The notes under the pieces were generated by a model. It had not been told where the DNA came from, did no database searches, and saw nothing but the letters and a program-made list of their open reading frames with translations. 64,000 nt of DNA. Source: Cyclobacteriaceae bacterium YHN15 (GTDB lineage Bacteria > Bacteroidota > Bacteroidia > Cytophagales > Cyclobacteriaceae). Below, piece after piece: positions 26,501 through 36,418 of the stretch. The DNA is taken from the NCBI GenBank assembly GCA_003797895.1, contig RKQB01000011.1, forward strand, positions 1 to 64,000, written 5' to 3'. Position numbers and translations under genes: made by a program. Numbering within the stretch: the first letter of the stretch is position 1; each line of letters starts with the position of its first letter.

Positions 26501-26699
26501 ACATAAACTGAATATTAAATTAGAAAAAATGGAGCTTTGATAGCTTGGTTTACTGTATTGATAATAAAAGCTTATAAATTTCTTCATGTAATCAAGTCTT
26601 AATAAATAAAATCATTTTTTTTGGAAAAATTATTATCTTAAATGTCAAATTGAAAACCGAAAAACACAAAAATCATATCTATAACCAACCTTTCATCTT

Positions 26700-27518
26700 A
26701 TGAAAACTTTTTCTTATGCATTTTTATTATTGGCTACCCCGCTGATAGTATCATTATTGTCCTGTTCAACTAATCAAAACCAGACTGAATCAGCCTCAGA
26801 ATTGGAAGTTGTAACATCCCGAATTCCTGATATGGCTCACAACAGTCGAAATAGCCTGGACTGGTATGGAGTATATAAAGGAACTACCCCCTGTGCTGAT
26901 TGTGAAGGTATTGAAACCAAAATCACCCTTAAAAAAGACGGGACCTTTAAAAGATCTTTGAAATATCTAGGCAGGAGTGATAATTCCTTTCAAGATGAAG
27001 GGAATTTCGAATGGAATGAAGAGGGAAGTAAAGTCACCTTAATTGGAGAAGATGGGCTATCACAGATGTATCAAGTAGGTGAAAATGTGCTTTTCCATTT
27101 GGACCAAGAGGGCAATAGGATTACAGGAGATTTGGCTGAAATATATAAACTCGCAAAAAACAATGTGGATCCAAGGTTGGAAGATAAAAAGTGGTTGTTG
27201 ATAGAACTCAGAGGAAAGCCTTTTGAAAAGAAGGAGGGCCAGAAAGATGGCAGTATAGAATTCAATATGGAAACAGGTATGTTTGCCGGCAATAATACCT
27301 GTAACAACTTCTTTGGTCAATACGAACTCAAAAATGGAGATAGAATCCAGTTTGGACAGGCAGGAACTACCCTGATGGCATGCCCTGATGGAGAAATTGA
27401 AAGAGCATTTATGGAGGTCCTGCAAATGGCAGACAATTATAGCGTTGTGGATGGTGTTTTAAGCTTAAACAAGGCTAAAATGGCACCTTTGGCCAGATTT
27501 GAACTGGCAAGAGATTAA
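26700..27518 (+). CDS. NlpE-META two-domain lipoprotein
   Basis: 272 residues. Lipobox SLLSC gives Cys22. Residues about 55-150 form an NlpE-like beta-barrel domain (WYGVYKGTTPCADCEGIETKITL, with the CxxC of NlpE N-domains). Residues 158-265 form a META/HslJ-type domain (KKWLLIELRGKPF, NNTCNNFFGQYEL, GTTLMACPDG, VDGVLSLNK). E. coli NlpE senses lipoprotein and copper stress through Cpx; META domains occur in heat-shock and drug-resistance proteins. A stress or envelope sensor role is a reasonable inference. It lies 76 bases before sdhA on the same strand, in the place where sdhC is normally found. Confidence 0.88.
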   Translation: MKTFSYAFLLLATPLIVSLLSCSTNQNQTESASELEVVTSRIPDMAHNSRNSLDWYGVYKGTTPCADCEGIETKITLKKDGTFKRSLKYLGRSDNSFQDEGNFEWNEEGSKVTLIGEDGLSQMYQVGENVLFHLDQEGNRITGDLAEIYKLAKNNVDPRLEDKKWLLIELRGKPFEKKEGQKDGSIEFNMETGMFAGNNTCNNFFGQYELKNGDRIQFGQAGTTLMACPDGEIERAFMEVLQMADNYSVVDGVLSLNKAKMAPLARFELARD

Positions 27519-27594
27519 AGAAAGCACAATTTTGGGGATGCCATTGTAGGGGAAATTTTCCTTTTTGATATCCCTCGAATTTTTAAGGTAAAAA

Positions 27595-29499
27595 ATGGTA
27601 GATTCTAAAGTACCTCCAGGTCCGATACAGGAGAAATGGACCAAATTCAAAGCACAAGCCAAACTGATCAACCCCTCTAACAGAAGGAAATACAAAGTCA
27701 TTGTTGTTGGGACAGGCCTCGCGGGCTCATCTGCTGCTGCCAGCCTATCTGAATTGGGATTTCAGGTAGATGTTTTTACTTTTCATGAATCTCCCAGAAG
27801 GGCACACAGTGTGGCCGCGCAAGGAGGTATCAATGCAGCAAAAGATTATAAAAATGATGGGGATAGTGTCTGGCGCATGTTTTATGACACTATCAAAGGA
27901 GGAGATTTCCGATCGCGGGAAGCTAATGTTTACAGGATGGCGGAATGTTCTTTGTCTTTGATAGACCAAGCAGTTGCCCAAGGTGTGCCTTTTGCCCGTG
28001 AATACAGCGGCTACCTGAGCAACCGCTCTTTTGGAGGAGTGCAGGTCAGTAGGACATTTTATGCCAGAGGACAAACAGGACAGCAATTGCTACAAGGAGC
28101 TTATCAGGCGCTAATCAGGCAGACTGAGGTAGGCCAGGTCAAACTATTTAACCGGCATGAGATGTTGGATCTGGTTGTCGATCAGGGAAAAACTAATGGA
28201 ATCATTAGCAGGAACTTGGATACCGGCGAAATGAAAATCCATATGGCAGATGCAGTAATTCTGGCCACCGGAGGTTATGGTAAAATCTATTACCTTTCTA
28301 CATTGGCCATGAACTGTAATGCCACGGCCATTTGGAGGGCACATTTAAGAGGCGCCTATTTTGCAGCTCCGAGCTGGACACAATTTCACCCTACCTCCCT
28401 TCCCCAATTAGGTGAATACCAATCCAAACTTACCTTGATGTCGGAATCGCTGAGAAATGATGGAAGGATATGGGTTCCTTTAAAGGCCGGGGATAATCGT
28501 GAGCCTAATACTATACCTGAAGGAGAGCGGGATTATTACCTGGAAAGAAAATACCCGTCATTTGGGAACCTGGCCCCAAGGGACATTTCTTCCAGAGCAG
28601 CCAAGGAACAAATTGACAATGGAAACGGAATTGGCCCTTTAAAAAATGCGGTGTATTTGGATTTTCGGGATGCCATCCAAAGAGAGGGTATAGAAGTCAT
28701 TAAAAAGCGCTATGGCAATCTGTTTGACATGTATAAAAAAATCACAGGAATGGATGCTTACAAAACCCCTATGATGATTTCTCCCTCTGCTCACTTTTCA
28801 ATGGGTGGACTTTGGGTGGATTATGAGCTGATGAGCAATTTGGAGGGCTTATTTGTGTTGGGAGAGGCCAACTTCGCTGACCATGGTGCCAATCGTCTTG
28901 GTGCCAATTCCCTGCTACAGGCCTGTGTGGATGGGTATTTTATAGCTCCTCACACGGTAATGAATTATCTGGCCGGCATGAAGCCAAATATCAACAAGGA
29001 TCAAAAATCAGGAGAAATGGCTCTTCAAGAGAGTAAGGCTAGAATTAACAAATTATTAGAAATCAAAGGGAGCAGAACAGCTGAGGAATTTCATAAGGCT
29101 TTGGGAAAAATTCTCTATCAAAAATGTGGATTGTCCCGTGAACGCAATCTCTTACTGGAGGCCAAAAAAGAACTGAAAGCATTACGAGAAGAATTCTATC
29201 GGGAACTTTTGGTACCTGGAAATGCCTCTCAGTTCAATCTCGAACTCGAAAAAGCAGGCAGGGTTGAAGATTACTTAGGCTTGGCACAGCTTATAGTGGA
29301 AGACGCACTACAGCGGGAAGAATCCTGTGGAGCACATTTCAGGGTGGAACATCAAACATCAGAAGGAGAAGCCAAAAGAAACGACAATACGTTCAAGTAT
29401 GTGTCAGTCTGGGAAAGTCTACCAAATGAGGAGTACAAACTGCATAAAGAAGATTTGGAATTTTTAGAAATTCCACTCACTGAAAGAAGCTACAGATAA
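27595..29499 (+). CDS. sdhA: Succinate dehydrogenase/fumarate reductase flavoprotein subunit
   Basis: 634 residues, the Bacteroidetes length. FAD-binding [15 protein letters not shown] starts near residue 36; His71 in [13 protein letters not shown] is the covalent FAD site; the dicarboxylate site includes FHPTSLP and the catalytic Arg region of [21 protein letters not shown] and [17 protein letters not shown] are present. It oxidises succinate or reduces fumarate with SdhB, whose ATG is one base after its stop. A cytochrome b subunit gene, expected immediately upstream in sdhCAB operons, is missing here. Confidence 0.96.
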   Translation: MVDSKVPPGPIQEKWTKFKAQAKLINPSNRRKYKVIVVGTGLAGSSAAASLSELGFQVDVFTFHESPRRAHSVAAQGGINAAKDYKNDGDSVWRMFYDTIKGGDFRSREANVYRMAECSLSLIDQAVAQGVPFAREYSGYLSNRSFGGVQVSRTFYARGQTGQQLLQGAYQALIRQTEVGQVKLFNRHEMLDLVVDQGKTNGIISRNLDTGEMKIHMADAVILATGGYGKIYYLSTLAMNCNATAIWRAHLRGAYFAAPSWTQFHPTSLPQLGEYQSKLTLMSESLRNDGRIWVPLKAGDNREPNTIPEGERDYYLERKYPSFGNLAPRDISSRAAKEQIDNGNGIGPLKNAVYLDFRDAIQREGIEVIKKRYGNLFDMYKKITGMDAYKTPMMISPSAHFSMGGLWVDYELMSNLEGLFVLGEANFADHGANRLGANSLLQACVDGYFIAPHTVMNYLAGMKPNINKDQKSGEMALQESKARINKLLEIKGSRTAEEFHKALGKILYQKCGLSRERNLLLEAKKELKALREEFYRELLVPGNASQFNLELEKAGRVEDYLGLAQLIVEDALQREESCGAHFRVEHQTSEGEAKRNDNTFKYVSVWESLPNEEYKLHKEDLEFLEIPLTERSYR

Positions 29500-29500
29500 A

Positions 29501-30232
29501 ATGAAACTCACTTTACATATTTGGAGACAGGAAAGTCCAAGGACTAAAGGAAAGTTTGAAACTTACTTTTTGAACGACTTAGACACTCACATGTCAGTGC
29601 CTGAAATGCTTGACCATCTGAATGAAAAACTGATAAAGGAGGAGAAAGACCCAATTGCTTTCGATTCAGATTGTAGGGAGGGCATTTGTGGTCAATGTGG
29701 CTTTGTCATCAATGGACATATCCACAGCCCTGAAAAGCATGCCACCACTTGCCAAACCCATCTTAGGAGTTTTAAGGATGGAGAAGAACTTTTTCTTGAA
29801 CCATTCAGGGCCAAGGCCTTTCCCATCAAAAAGGACCTTTGCATAGACCGTACCGCTTTGGACAGGATTATTGCCAAAGGGGGCTATATCAGTGTCAACA
29901 CCGGTCAGGCTCCTGAAGCTAACAGCATCCTTATCAATCATGATACTGCTGAAGCAGCTTTCGATGCTGCCTCATGTATAGGTTGTGGTGCATGCGTGGC
30001 CTCCTGTAAAAATGCCAGTGCTGCCCTGTTTACAGCTGCGAAAATTTCTCATTTGGCACTCCTTCCTCAAGGAAAAATGGAGGCCAACAAACGGGTTAAG
30101 TCCATGGTTTCCCAAATGGATATGGAGGGATTCGGAGCATGTTCCTTTACAGAGGCATGTGAAGCTGTTTGTCCACAAGGTATATCCATATCCCACATTG
30201 TCACCATGAACAGGGAGTTTTGGAAAGAATAG
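29501..30232 (+). CDS. sdhB: Succinate dehydrogenase/fumarate reductase iron-sulfur subunit
   Basis: 243 residues. The N-terminal ferredoxin domain holds the [2Fe-2S] cysteines 58, 63, 66 and 84. The C-terminal domain holds Cys159, 162, 165 and 169 (CIGCGACVASC) and Cys214, 220 and 224 (CSFTEACEAVCPQG), the set for one [4Fe-4S] and one [3Fe-4S] cluster. It passes electrons from SdhA to a membrane quinone subunit, which is not encoded here. Cys58-x4-Cys63-x2-Cys66 is complete. Transcription ends at a hairpin near 30411-30460. Confidence 0.96.
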   Translation: MKLTLHIWRQESPRTKGKFETYFLNDLDTHMSVPEMLDHLNEKLIKEEKDPIAFDSDCREGICGQCGFVINGHIHSPEKHATTCQTHLRSFKDGEELFLEPFRAKAFPIKKDLCIDRTALDRIIAKGGYISVNTGQAPEANSILINHDTAEAAFDAASCIGCGACVASCKNASAALFTAAKISHLALLPQGKMEANKRVKSMVSQMDMEGFGACSFTEACEAVCPQGISISHIVTMNREFWKE

Positions 30233-30410
30233 TTGTGAAGGTGCCTCTCTGAGATAATGAAGAAAGAATTGGAACAATCTCTTTAACTTGAATCTTATCG
30301 AATACGCCAATAAGAAGAGTTGGAATTCACATATAGGAACTAATGCCAAATTCACCTTAAACATGCTGGTTTTGGTAATCCGGTAGTTTTATGGCAATTG
30401 CGTTTGACTT

Positions 30411-30460
30411 TAAAAAAACCACAACCATGGCATAACCATGATCGTGGTTTTAAAAATTTA
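30411..30460. terminator. Bidirectional terminator between sdhB and the M14 gene
   Basis: AAACCAC (30416-30422) pairs with GTGGTTT (30444-30450), with an inner CATGG/CCATG stem. A runs before it and T/A runs after it suit termination from both directions. Confidence 0.65.
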
Positions 30461-30469
30461 GAAAATAGT

Positions 30470-32392
30470 TTATTTTGATAAAACCAATTCTCTTTCAATA
30501 TAGCCCCCTCGGGTAGAAAGCAACTTTATTTTGCCTTTTACTGACTCATTATGATTGACTTTGACTCTAAAAACAGCTGATTTGCTTTCTCCTGCTTCAG
30601 TGTAACCAGAATAAATTGTTTTATCGTACGTTTCAGGTCCAGTTATGATCACCTTTGCATTCTCAAAGCCCTTCGTCAACTCCTTGTCAAATTCCAGCAT
30701 CAACCTGTCTTCCTGTACAATTTTCACACGTTTTGCCTGATCCAGTGCGACAGGTAATTTTCCGGTATTTGCCCAGTTTACTGTGATTTCATACTCCTCG
30801 CCGACTTTTGATACCTTCACATTTTGGATTTCAATTTGTGGCAAATCCAAGGCCATAGCTAAATTAAAGAGAGATTGTTTCTTTATCCAGCCTTCCAATT
30901 GCCAAGGAGGCCCATTTTGGGAGAAAAACTTAGGATGGAATCCCCCGATTTCAACCTCACCCAATTGGGGATGATCAAATTTTTCCCATTTCTTAAATCC
31001 TTTAGACCCATTTTCCTCGTCATCCCATCTCAAAGCATCATAATCATCATAGTTCCCATCCCCATCATAGTCCTTCATGGCTCCATTATTCCACAATTCA
31101 TCCCCATACCAAACTGCTCCATAGTAAAAATATCCAAAATCAGGTCCATGCCCGAACAGTGGATTTGGCTTTAAGGGATCACCTGTCAATCTATTGAATT
31201 TTCCTCTCGTACTGTAGGTTTCATACACATCTCCTGCCCAGGGATAACCGGTGATTGTCATGCCTAAACTATCATAATATTCATAAATCAACCTGTCCTT
31301 CTCAAACATGGATTCAGCTGAAGAAGAGGTAGAAGGTGGCCTCAAATGCATGGGCACCCTAGTATCCAGGGAATTTACAACTGAAATATTAGGATGGGAA
31401 AGCAACCACAATACCGTTGACCTGGTCTCAATCTCACTCAAAGGATATTCACCTGCCCCGAATTGGGTATAACCCCTTCCTGTGGCATCTCCCCCAATAT
31501 CAGGTCTCCAGTTTTCCGGATAATTTCGATGCAAATCCAATCCACCGATGCCATCTTCATTAAATTTTCCATCCCCATCATTATCAATTCCTTCGGTATA
31601 CATCAAATAATCCCCTTGTCCATCAAAGACCCTTTTCATTAATCTACCGCTTTGATCTCTTGGGTCAAGGATATAATTCGCTTTTTCTTTTTCCTCTTCC
31701 GTAATCGCTTTCTTTCTCAACATATGGATTATACCATCCCCGTTTAAATCCTCTTCCGGATCTTCATCAAACAAACCATCCCTGTCCACATCATGGGGAC
31801 GAACTGTACTTCTGTTTCTCTGTTCCGAGAATAAATACATATTGGTTCCATCGGGATTGTTCTGAGGTCTGACATAAATGGTCTTCGTGTCAATTAATTT
31901 GGTAATGGCTGGGTCTTTGCCATAATTTTCCAGTAAATGTTGGGTTAACCAGAAAACAGCCTCTGATGCAGTTACCTCTCCTCCATGCCTGCCTCCTTCA
32001 AAATAGGCAGCCGGCTTATCTGTATGCTTTCCGGTTTTTTTGTTGGTTATGGTCATCTGTAAAATAGGTCTGCCTTCAAAAGATCTGGCCACTTCATACA
32101 ACGCTGTAATATCAGGATATTTTTCAGCCCAAAGCCTATACCAGTGGTACATCACATCCGGTGTGTGATAAATATCAAAAGTTAATTTGTCCCCAGGCTC
32201 ATATTGAACTTCAGGAAATTGATGTTTCTTAAAAAAGGATTGCCCATGCCTTTCGCCTGAAACAGTATAATATTTTCCATCTTTTTCTTTTTCAGGCCAT
32301 TTTTGCTGAGGAACAAGGGATTGTTCCTGTGCCATACCTGTACCTAAGACAAGTATTGACAGTCCCATCACTAGAAGTAAATGTTTGTTCAT
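30470..32392 (-). CDS. Secreted M14 zinc carboxypeptidase with calcium-loop insertions
   Basis: 640 residues with a signal peptide (cleavage after residue 21, GMAQ). Residues about 75-510 are an M14 domain: zinc ligands His136 and Glu139 (GGRHGGEVTAS), a likely third ligand His349 (VPMHLRPPS), the substrate motif DLHRNYPENW (His288 replaces the usual Asn of DLNRN), and probable catalytic Glu481 (GEVEIGG). Inserted in the domain are acidic DxDxDG-type loops at 201-222, 270-280 and 441-452, as in thrombospondin type 3 or dockerin calcium loops. Residues 525-638 look like a beta-sandwich. It should trim peptides outside the cytoplasm. It is transcribed alone. Confidence 0.92.
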   Translation of the reverse strand: MNKHLLLVMGLSILVLGTGMAQEQSLVPQQKWPEKEKDGKYYTVSGERHGQSFFKKHQFPEVQYEPGDKLTFDIYHTPDVMYHWYRLWAEKYPDITALYEVARSFEGRPILQMTITNKKTGKHTDKPAAYFEGGRHGGEVTASEAVFWLTQHLLENYGKDPAITKLIDTKTIYVRPQNNPDGTNMYLFSEQRNRSTVRPHDVDRDGLFDEDPEEDLNGDGIIHMLRKKAITEEEKEKANYILDPRDQSGRLMKRVFDGQGDYLMYTEGIDNDGDGKFNEDGIGGLDLHRNYPENWRPDIGGDATGRGYTQFGAGEYPLSEIETRSTVLWLLSHPNISVVNSLDTRVPMHLRPPSTSSSAESMFEKDRLIYEYYDSLGMTITGYPWAGDVYETYSTRGKFNRLTGDPLKPNPLFGHGPDFGYFYYGAVWYGDELWNNGAMKDYDGDGNYDDYDALRWDDEENGSKGFKKWEKFDHPQLGEVEIGGFHPKFFSQNGPPWQLEGWIKKQSLFNLAMALDLPQIEIQNVKVSKVGEEYEITVNWANTGKLPVALDQAKRVKIVQEDRLMLEFDKELTKGFENAKVIITGPETYDKTIYSGYTEAGESKSAVFRVKVNHNESVKGKIKLLSTRGGYIERELVLSK

Positions 32393-32452
32393 GATTATTT
32401 CAATTGGTTGGAATAAAAATAACTTGGACCTTTTAATCTTTCCATACCATTT

Positions 32453-32484
32453 AAAAAAAAATCCCCAGTAAAATTTACCGGGGA
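32453..32484 (-). terminator. Rho-independent terminator of the small secreted protein gene
   Basis: TCCCC and GTAAA (32462-32472) pair with TTTAC and GGGGA (32474-32484), with one mismatch. On the minus strand it is followed by nine T. Confidence 0.8.
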
Positions 32485-32510
32485 CTTTCTAAATCAAACA
32501 CTTTTATTTT

Positions 32511-32999
32511 TTATTTTTTTATCACTAACTCAAAGTCCATAGCTTCATAGCTTTGAAAACCAGGTACAGGTTTTGCATTCGGCATTTGCCTGACCACAAA
32601 ACCCACTCTTTCAACCAATCCTTTATCAGCGTCTTCATTCAAAACTTCAAACCCTGATAATTTACCCTTATCATTTATACTTATAATAACTTTCAATTCT
32701 TCAATTTCAGCACTTTTTTTTGTCCTAAAGATAAAAGGAACATAACTATCTACTACGTCAAGTGTATGAACCGGGAAAGCCCATGGTGAAATATATGAGT
32801 TTTCAATCTCCTCTGATTTCTCAAAATATATAGGTTGCTCTATATGAGATACCGGTTTTAAAGAAACAATATTTAGCACTTCGGTCTTTTCCTTGGAAAC
32901 AGTTTTCTCCTCATTATTTACCAAAGCCATGCACGGTACAAGAGCTCCCGCTCCCATCACTGCTACTGCAACTAAAATTAAAAACTTTTTCATGGTCAT
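32511..32999 (-). CDS. Small secreted protein of unknown function
   Basis: 162 residues. A signal peptide is clear (MKKFLILVAVAVMGAGALV; ATG 32993 may be the true start, giving 160). A linker rich in Glu, Lys and Ser is followed by a domain of about 90 residues (EELKVIISINDKGKLSGFEVLNEDADKGLVERV...), which in pattern recalls the TonB C-terminal-like or energy-transducer fold of many small Bacteroidetes proteins; this is a guess from the beta-alpha-beta pattern. It is monocistronic with its own terminator, and divergent from the Lrp-type regulator. Confidence 0.7.
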   Translation of the reverse strand: MTMKKFLILVAVAVMGAGALVPCMALVNNEEKTVSKEKTEVLNIVSLKPVSHIEQPIYFEKSEEIENSYISPWAFPVHTLDVVDSYVPFIFRTKKSAEIEELKVIISINDKGKLSGFEVLNEDADKGLVERVGFVVRQMPNAKPVPGFQSYEAMDFELVIKK

Positions 33000-33374
33000 A
33001 TTTGATTTTAAGTCCTCAAATATACATAAATATATTTTTCAAATGCAAGTTTTTGCAGTTTAAATTTTTTCAAGGCAACAAAAAAGTCTTGCCAGAAGCA
33101 AGACTCTTTTCAGAATATAAACCCAAATATAACTTTAGAGATTAAAAGTTTTCAAAATTTAAAAGGCTGATTCAAAACTATTTTTGATGATTTTCAAAGT
33201 TTTATTTAAATAAATCCTCAAATCACAAAATAAAATAAACGCAAGAATACAGCATGCCAAAATAAAAGTATTTTCATGAATTTTACAAATTGAAAAATTT
33301 ATTTTGGTAATTTTTGAGTATTTAATAATTTGAGACCGATTTCATTAACATAGATTCAAAACAGCCTAAAAAAA
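33000..33374. other. Divergent intergenic region containing an orphan terminator hairpin
   Basis: 375 AT-rich bases between a minus gene and the Lrp-type gene. The only strong structure is the hairpin at 33081-33110. I see no protein gene; an unlabelled small RNA or a leader of the minus-strand gene is possible. Confidence 0.6.
33081..33110. terminator. Intrinsic terminator-like hairpin in a divergent intergenic region
   Basis: AGTCTTGC (33085-33092), loop CAGAA, GCAAGACT (33098-33105). There is a T-rich end on both strands (CTTTT on plus; TTTTT on minus). Confidence 0.75.
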
Positions 33375-33842
33375 ATGGATAAAATTTTAGATATTGACAA
33401 TGTCGATTTAAAAATCATCTCTTTATTGAATGATGATGCCAAGACACCTTACACAGAAATTGCAAAAAAAGTTTTTGTTTCTTCGGGTACAGTCCACGTA
33501 AGAATGAGAAAACTGGAAGACATGGGCATTGTAAAAAGTGCTACCCTTAATATAGATTTTTCTAAACTTGGCTATGATATATCTGCGTTTTTAGGAATTT
33601 ACCTTGAAAAAAGCTCTCTGTATGACAATGTAATAGAGAAACTTAAAGGCATTTCCGAGGTTATCAATGCTTATTACACAACGGGCAATTACAGCATATT
33701 TGCAAAAATCATCTGTAAAGACACGAATCATCTCCGTACGGTTCTAGACAATATACAAAAAGTGGAAGGGATTGACCGAACAGAGACTCTTATAGTTTTA
33801 GAAGAAAGCATTAACCGTCCAATTCAGTTTTTTGACAAATAA
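33375..33842 (+). CDS. Lrp/AsnC family transcriptional regulator
   Basis: 155 residues. Residues 8-55 are the winged helix-turn-helix (VDLKIISLLNDDAKTPYTEIAKKVFVSSGTVHVRMRKLEDMGIV); residues 65-148 are the RAM effector domain (SAFLGIYLEKSS, INAYYTTGNYSIFAKIICKD). It would form dimers or octamers and respond to a small molecule, usually an amino acid. It precedes the suf operon by 288 bases in the same orientation, and a related regulator gene sits there in many Bacteroidetes, so control of Suf or of itself is possible but not shown. Confidence 0.9.
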   Translation: MDKILDIDNVDLKIISLLNDDAKTPYTEIAKKVFVSSGTVHVRMRKLEDMGIVKSATLNIDFSKLGYDISAFLGIYLEKSSLYDNVIEKLKGISEVINAYYTTGNYSIFAKIICKDTNHLRTVLDNIQKVEGIDRTETLIVLEESINRPIQFFDK

Positions 33843-34130
33843 CATGACCAAAATCATTTTTCATATGGTAAAAATTGCCTAAAAAAAATTATTTAGATTA
33901 AATCTAAATAAATTTTTTTTATAATTATTCTTATTTTTTTTATAACTAATACGAATTATAAACATTAATAATTTATATTTCTGTCATTTTTTAAAAAATT
34001 GATTTACAGTGTTTTAGCATCTATATTGCGAAAATTGTGCTATTTTTTAAAACTGCTGTGAACAATAAATTTTACTTTAATGTTGTATCTTCGCGTATCA
34101 AAATATAATTAGTCTAAATAACTCAACCTT
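33843..34130. other. Very AT-rich region upstream of the suf operon
   Basis: 288 bases with long T and A runs between 33880 and 34010, likely an intrinsically bent or UP-element-like region. TATCTTCG (34086-34093) is one mismatch from TAnnTTTG and is the best -7 candidate; no good -33 TTTG is at the right distance. I cannot identify an IscR- or Fur-type site. Confidence 0.35.
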
Positions 34131-35576
34131 ATGAGCAAAGACAATCAAATTTTAGAAGAGTTTACCTCCAAGGAATATGAACATGGTTGGTCTGTTAATT
34201 TTGAGACCGACGAAGCACCAATAGGGCTTAATGAAGATATTATACGCTGGATATCCGCAAAAAAAGAAGAACCTGAATGGTTATTGGAATGGAGACTTAA
34301 GGCTTTTCAGACTTGGTTGGAGATGAAGGAACCTAAATGGGCCAATGTCCGCTATCCTAAAATTGATTTTCAGGCTTTGAAATACTATTCAGCTCCCAAG
34401 CAAAAGAAAAAACCAAAAAGTTTGGATGAAATAGATCCGGAGTTGTTACAGATTTATGAGCGACTGGGCATTTCGTTGAACGAACAGAAAAGGCTTCAGG
34501 GCATTGCCGTTGATGCCGTTTTGGACTCAGTTTCGGTAGGAACAACGTTTAAAGAGACATTATCTAAATTAGGCATAATTTTCTCCTCTTTCAGTGAAGC
34601 GGTAAAAGAACATCCAGACCTTATTAAGAAATATCTGGGATCAGTAGTACCTATCAATGACAATTATTATGCTACATTGAATTCGGCTGTTTTTTCCGAT
34701 GGTTCATTTTGCTATATCCCTAAAGGAGTGAGATGTCCCATGGAACTTTCCACATACTTTAGAATCAATGCAGCCAATACCGGACAATTTGAAAGAACCC
34801 TGATCATTGCAGAAGAAGATTCCTATGTTTCTTATTTAGAAGGTTGTACAGCTCCTCAAAGAGATGAAAACCAACTTCATGCAGCGGTGGTTGAAATTTA
34901 TGCCGGAAAAAATTCAGAAGTTAAATATTCAACAGTTCAAAACTGGTATCCAGGGGATAAACAAGGTAAAGGTGGAATTTACAATTTTGTCACAAAAAGA
35001 GGAATCTGTGCAGGTGACCATTCAAAAATATCCTGGACTCAAGTGGAAACCGGTTCTGCAGTAACCTGGAAATACCCTTCCTGTATTCTTAAGGGAGATT
35101 ATTCAGTAGGTGAATTCTATTCAGTAGCAGTGACCAATAATTACCAACAGGCCGATACAGGAACGAAAATGATCCATATCGGCAAAAACACCAAATCCAG
35201 GATCGTATCCAAGGGCATTTCTGCAGGTCATTCACAAAATTCTTACAGAGGGCAGGTTCAGGTAATGAAAAGGGCTGTGAATGCCAGGAATTTCTCTCAA
35301 TGTGATTCTTTATTGATGGGAGACAAATGCGGCGCACATACTTTCCCCTACATTGATATTCAAAATTCCTCCGCCAAAGTTGAACATGAGGCCACGACCT
35401 CCAAAATTGGAGAAGATCAGATTTTCTATTGCAATCAGAGAGGAATAGGTACAGAAGATGCCGTGGCCCTTATTGTGAATGGTTATGCAAAAGAAGTTTT
35501 GAATCAACTCCCTATGGAATTTGCTGTTGAAGCGCAGAAATTATTGGCTTTGACCTTGGAAGGAAGTGTAGGGTAA
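34131..35576 (+). CDS. sufB: Fe-S cluster assembly scaffold protein SufB
   Basis: 481 residues. SufB core: [20 protein letters not shown], then the beta-helix with [42 protein letters not shown], and the C-terminal [41 protein letters not shown]. With SufC and SufD it forms the SufBC2D scaffold, where nascent Fe-S clusters are built from SufS/SufE sulfur. It heads the operon and is followed 48 bases later by sufC. It is the only SufB in the window; no SufA or SufU gene is here. Confidence 0.98.
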   Translation: MSKDNQILEEFTSKEYEHGWSVNFETDEAPIGLNEDIIRWISAKKEEPEWLLEWRLKAFQTWLEMKEPKWANVRYPKIDFQALKYYSAPKQKKKPKSLDEIDPELLQIYERLGISLNEQKRLQGIAVDAVLDSVSVGTTFKETLSKLGIIFSSFSEAVKEHPDLIKKYLGSVVPINDNYYATLNSAVFSDGSFCYIPKGVRCPMELSTYFRINAANTGQFERTLIIAEEDSYVSYLEGCTAPQRDENQLHAAVVEIYAGKNSEVKYSTVQNWYPGDKQGKGGIYNFVTKRGICAGDHSKISWTQVETGSAVTWKYPSCILKGDYSVGEFYSVAVTNNYQQADTGTKMIHIGKNTKSRIVSKGISAGHSQNSYRGQVQVMKRAVNARNFSQCDSLLMGDKCGAHTFPYIDIQNSSAKVEHEATTSKIGEDQIFYCNQRGIGTEDAVALIVNGYAKEVLNQLPMEFAVEAQKLLALTLEGSVG

Positions 35577-35624
35577 TTGATGATTGAAGAAAGATTGGAA
35601 AAAATTTAAATTCGAAAGACTATA

Positions 35625-36386
35625 ATGCTTAGTATAAAAAACCTCCACGCCTCTATTGAAGGAACTGAAATTTTAAGAGGCATCAACTTAGAAGTAAAAG
35701 CCGGTGAAGTACATGCTATCATGGGTCCAAACGGTTCTGGAAAATCCACCCTTGCATCTGTGTTGGCTGGTCGTGAAGAATATATAGTAACTGAAGGAGA
35801 GGTACTTTTCCATGATAAGGATTTATTGGAAATGGCGCCTGAAGACAGGGCCCGAGAGGGTGTTTTTCTTGCTTTCCAATACCCAGTTGAAATCCCAGGT
35901 GTAAGCACAACCAATTTCCTGAGAACAGCAGTGAATCAGGTAAGAGAGTACAGAGGTCTGGAACCTTTGGATGCTGTAAAGTTTCTTTCTATAATGAAAG
36001 AAAAAATGAAATTGGTTGAAATCGACCAAAAACTACTCAGCCGATCTTTGAATGAAGGTTTTTCAGGAGGAGAGAAAAAAAGAAATGAGATTTTCCAAAT
36101 GGCCATGTTGGAACCCAAATTATCCATTTTGGATGAAACAGATTCCGGTTTGGACATTGATGCGCTGAGAATAGTGTCCAATGGAGTTAATAAGCTGAAG
36201 TCCCCCGAAACTGCAACTATTGTGGTTACCCATTACCAAAGACTGTTGGATTATATAGTCCCGGATTTTGTACACGTTTTATACAATGGCAGAATCGTGA
36301 AATCAGGATCAAAAGATTTAGCGCTTGAACTGGAAGAGAAAGGTTATGATTGGATCAAGGAAGAAGCGAACGCTGCTTCGGTTTAA
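35625..36386 (+). CDS. sufC: Fe-S cluster assembly ATPase SufC
   Basis: 253 residues, a soluble ABC ATPase. Walker A GPNGSGKST near residue 34, Q-loop AFQYPVEIPGV, signature FSGGEKKRNE, Walker B LSILDETDSGLDIDAL and the switch His in VVTHYQRLL. ATP hydrolysis drives conformational change of the SufBC2D scaffold. The signature and 'DETDSGLD' are specific to SufC rather than to transporters. It has 32 bases to sufD. Confidence 0.98.
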   Translation: MLSIKNLHASIEGTEILRGINLEVKAGEVHAIMGPNGSGKSTLASVLAGREEYIVTEGEVLFHDKDLLEMAPEDRAREGVFLAFQYPVEIPGVSTTNFLRTAVNQVREYRGLEPLDAVKFLSIMKEKMKLVEIDQKLLSRSLNEGFSGGEKKRNEIFQMAMLEPKLSILDETDSGLDIDALRIVSNGVNKLKSPETATIVVTHYQRLLDYIVPDFVHVLYNGRIVKSGSKDLALELEEKGYDWIKEEANAASV

Positions 36387-36418
36387 TCTTTTCAACCCTT
36401 TAATTTTGATTTCAACCC

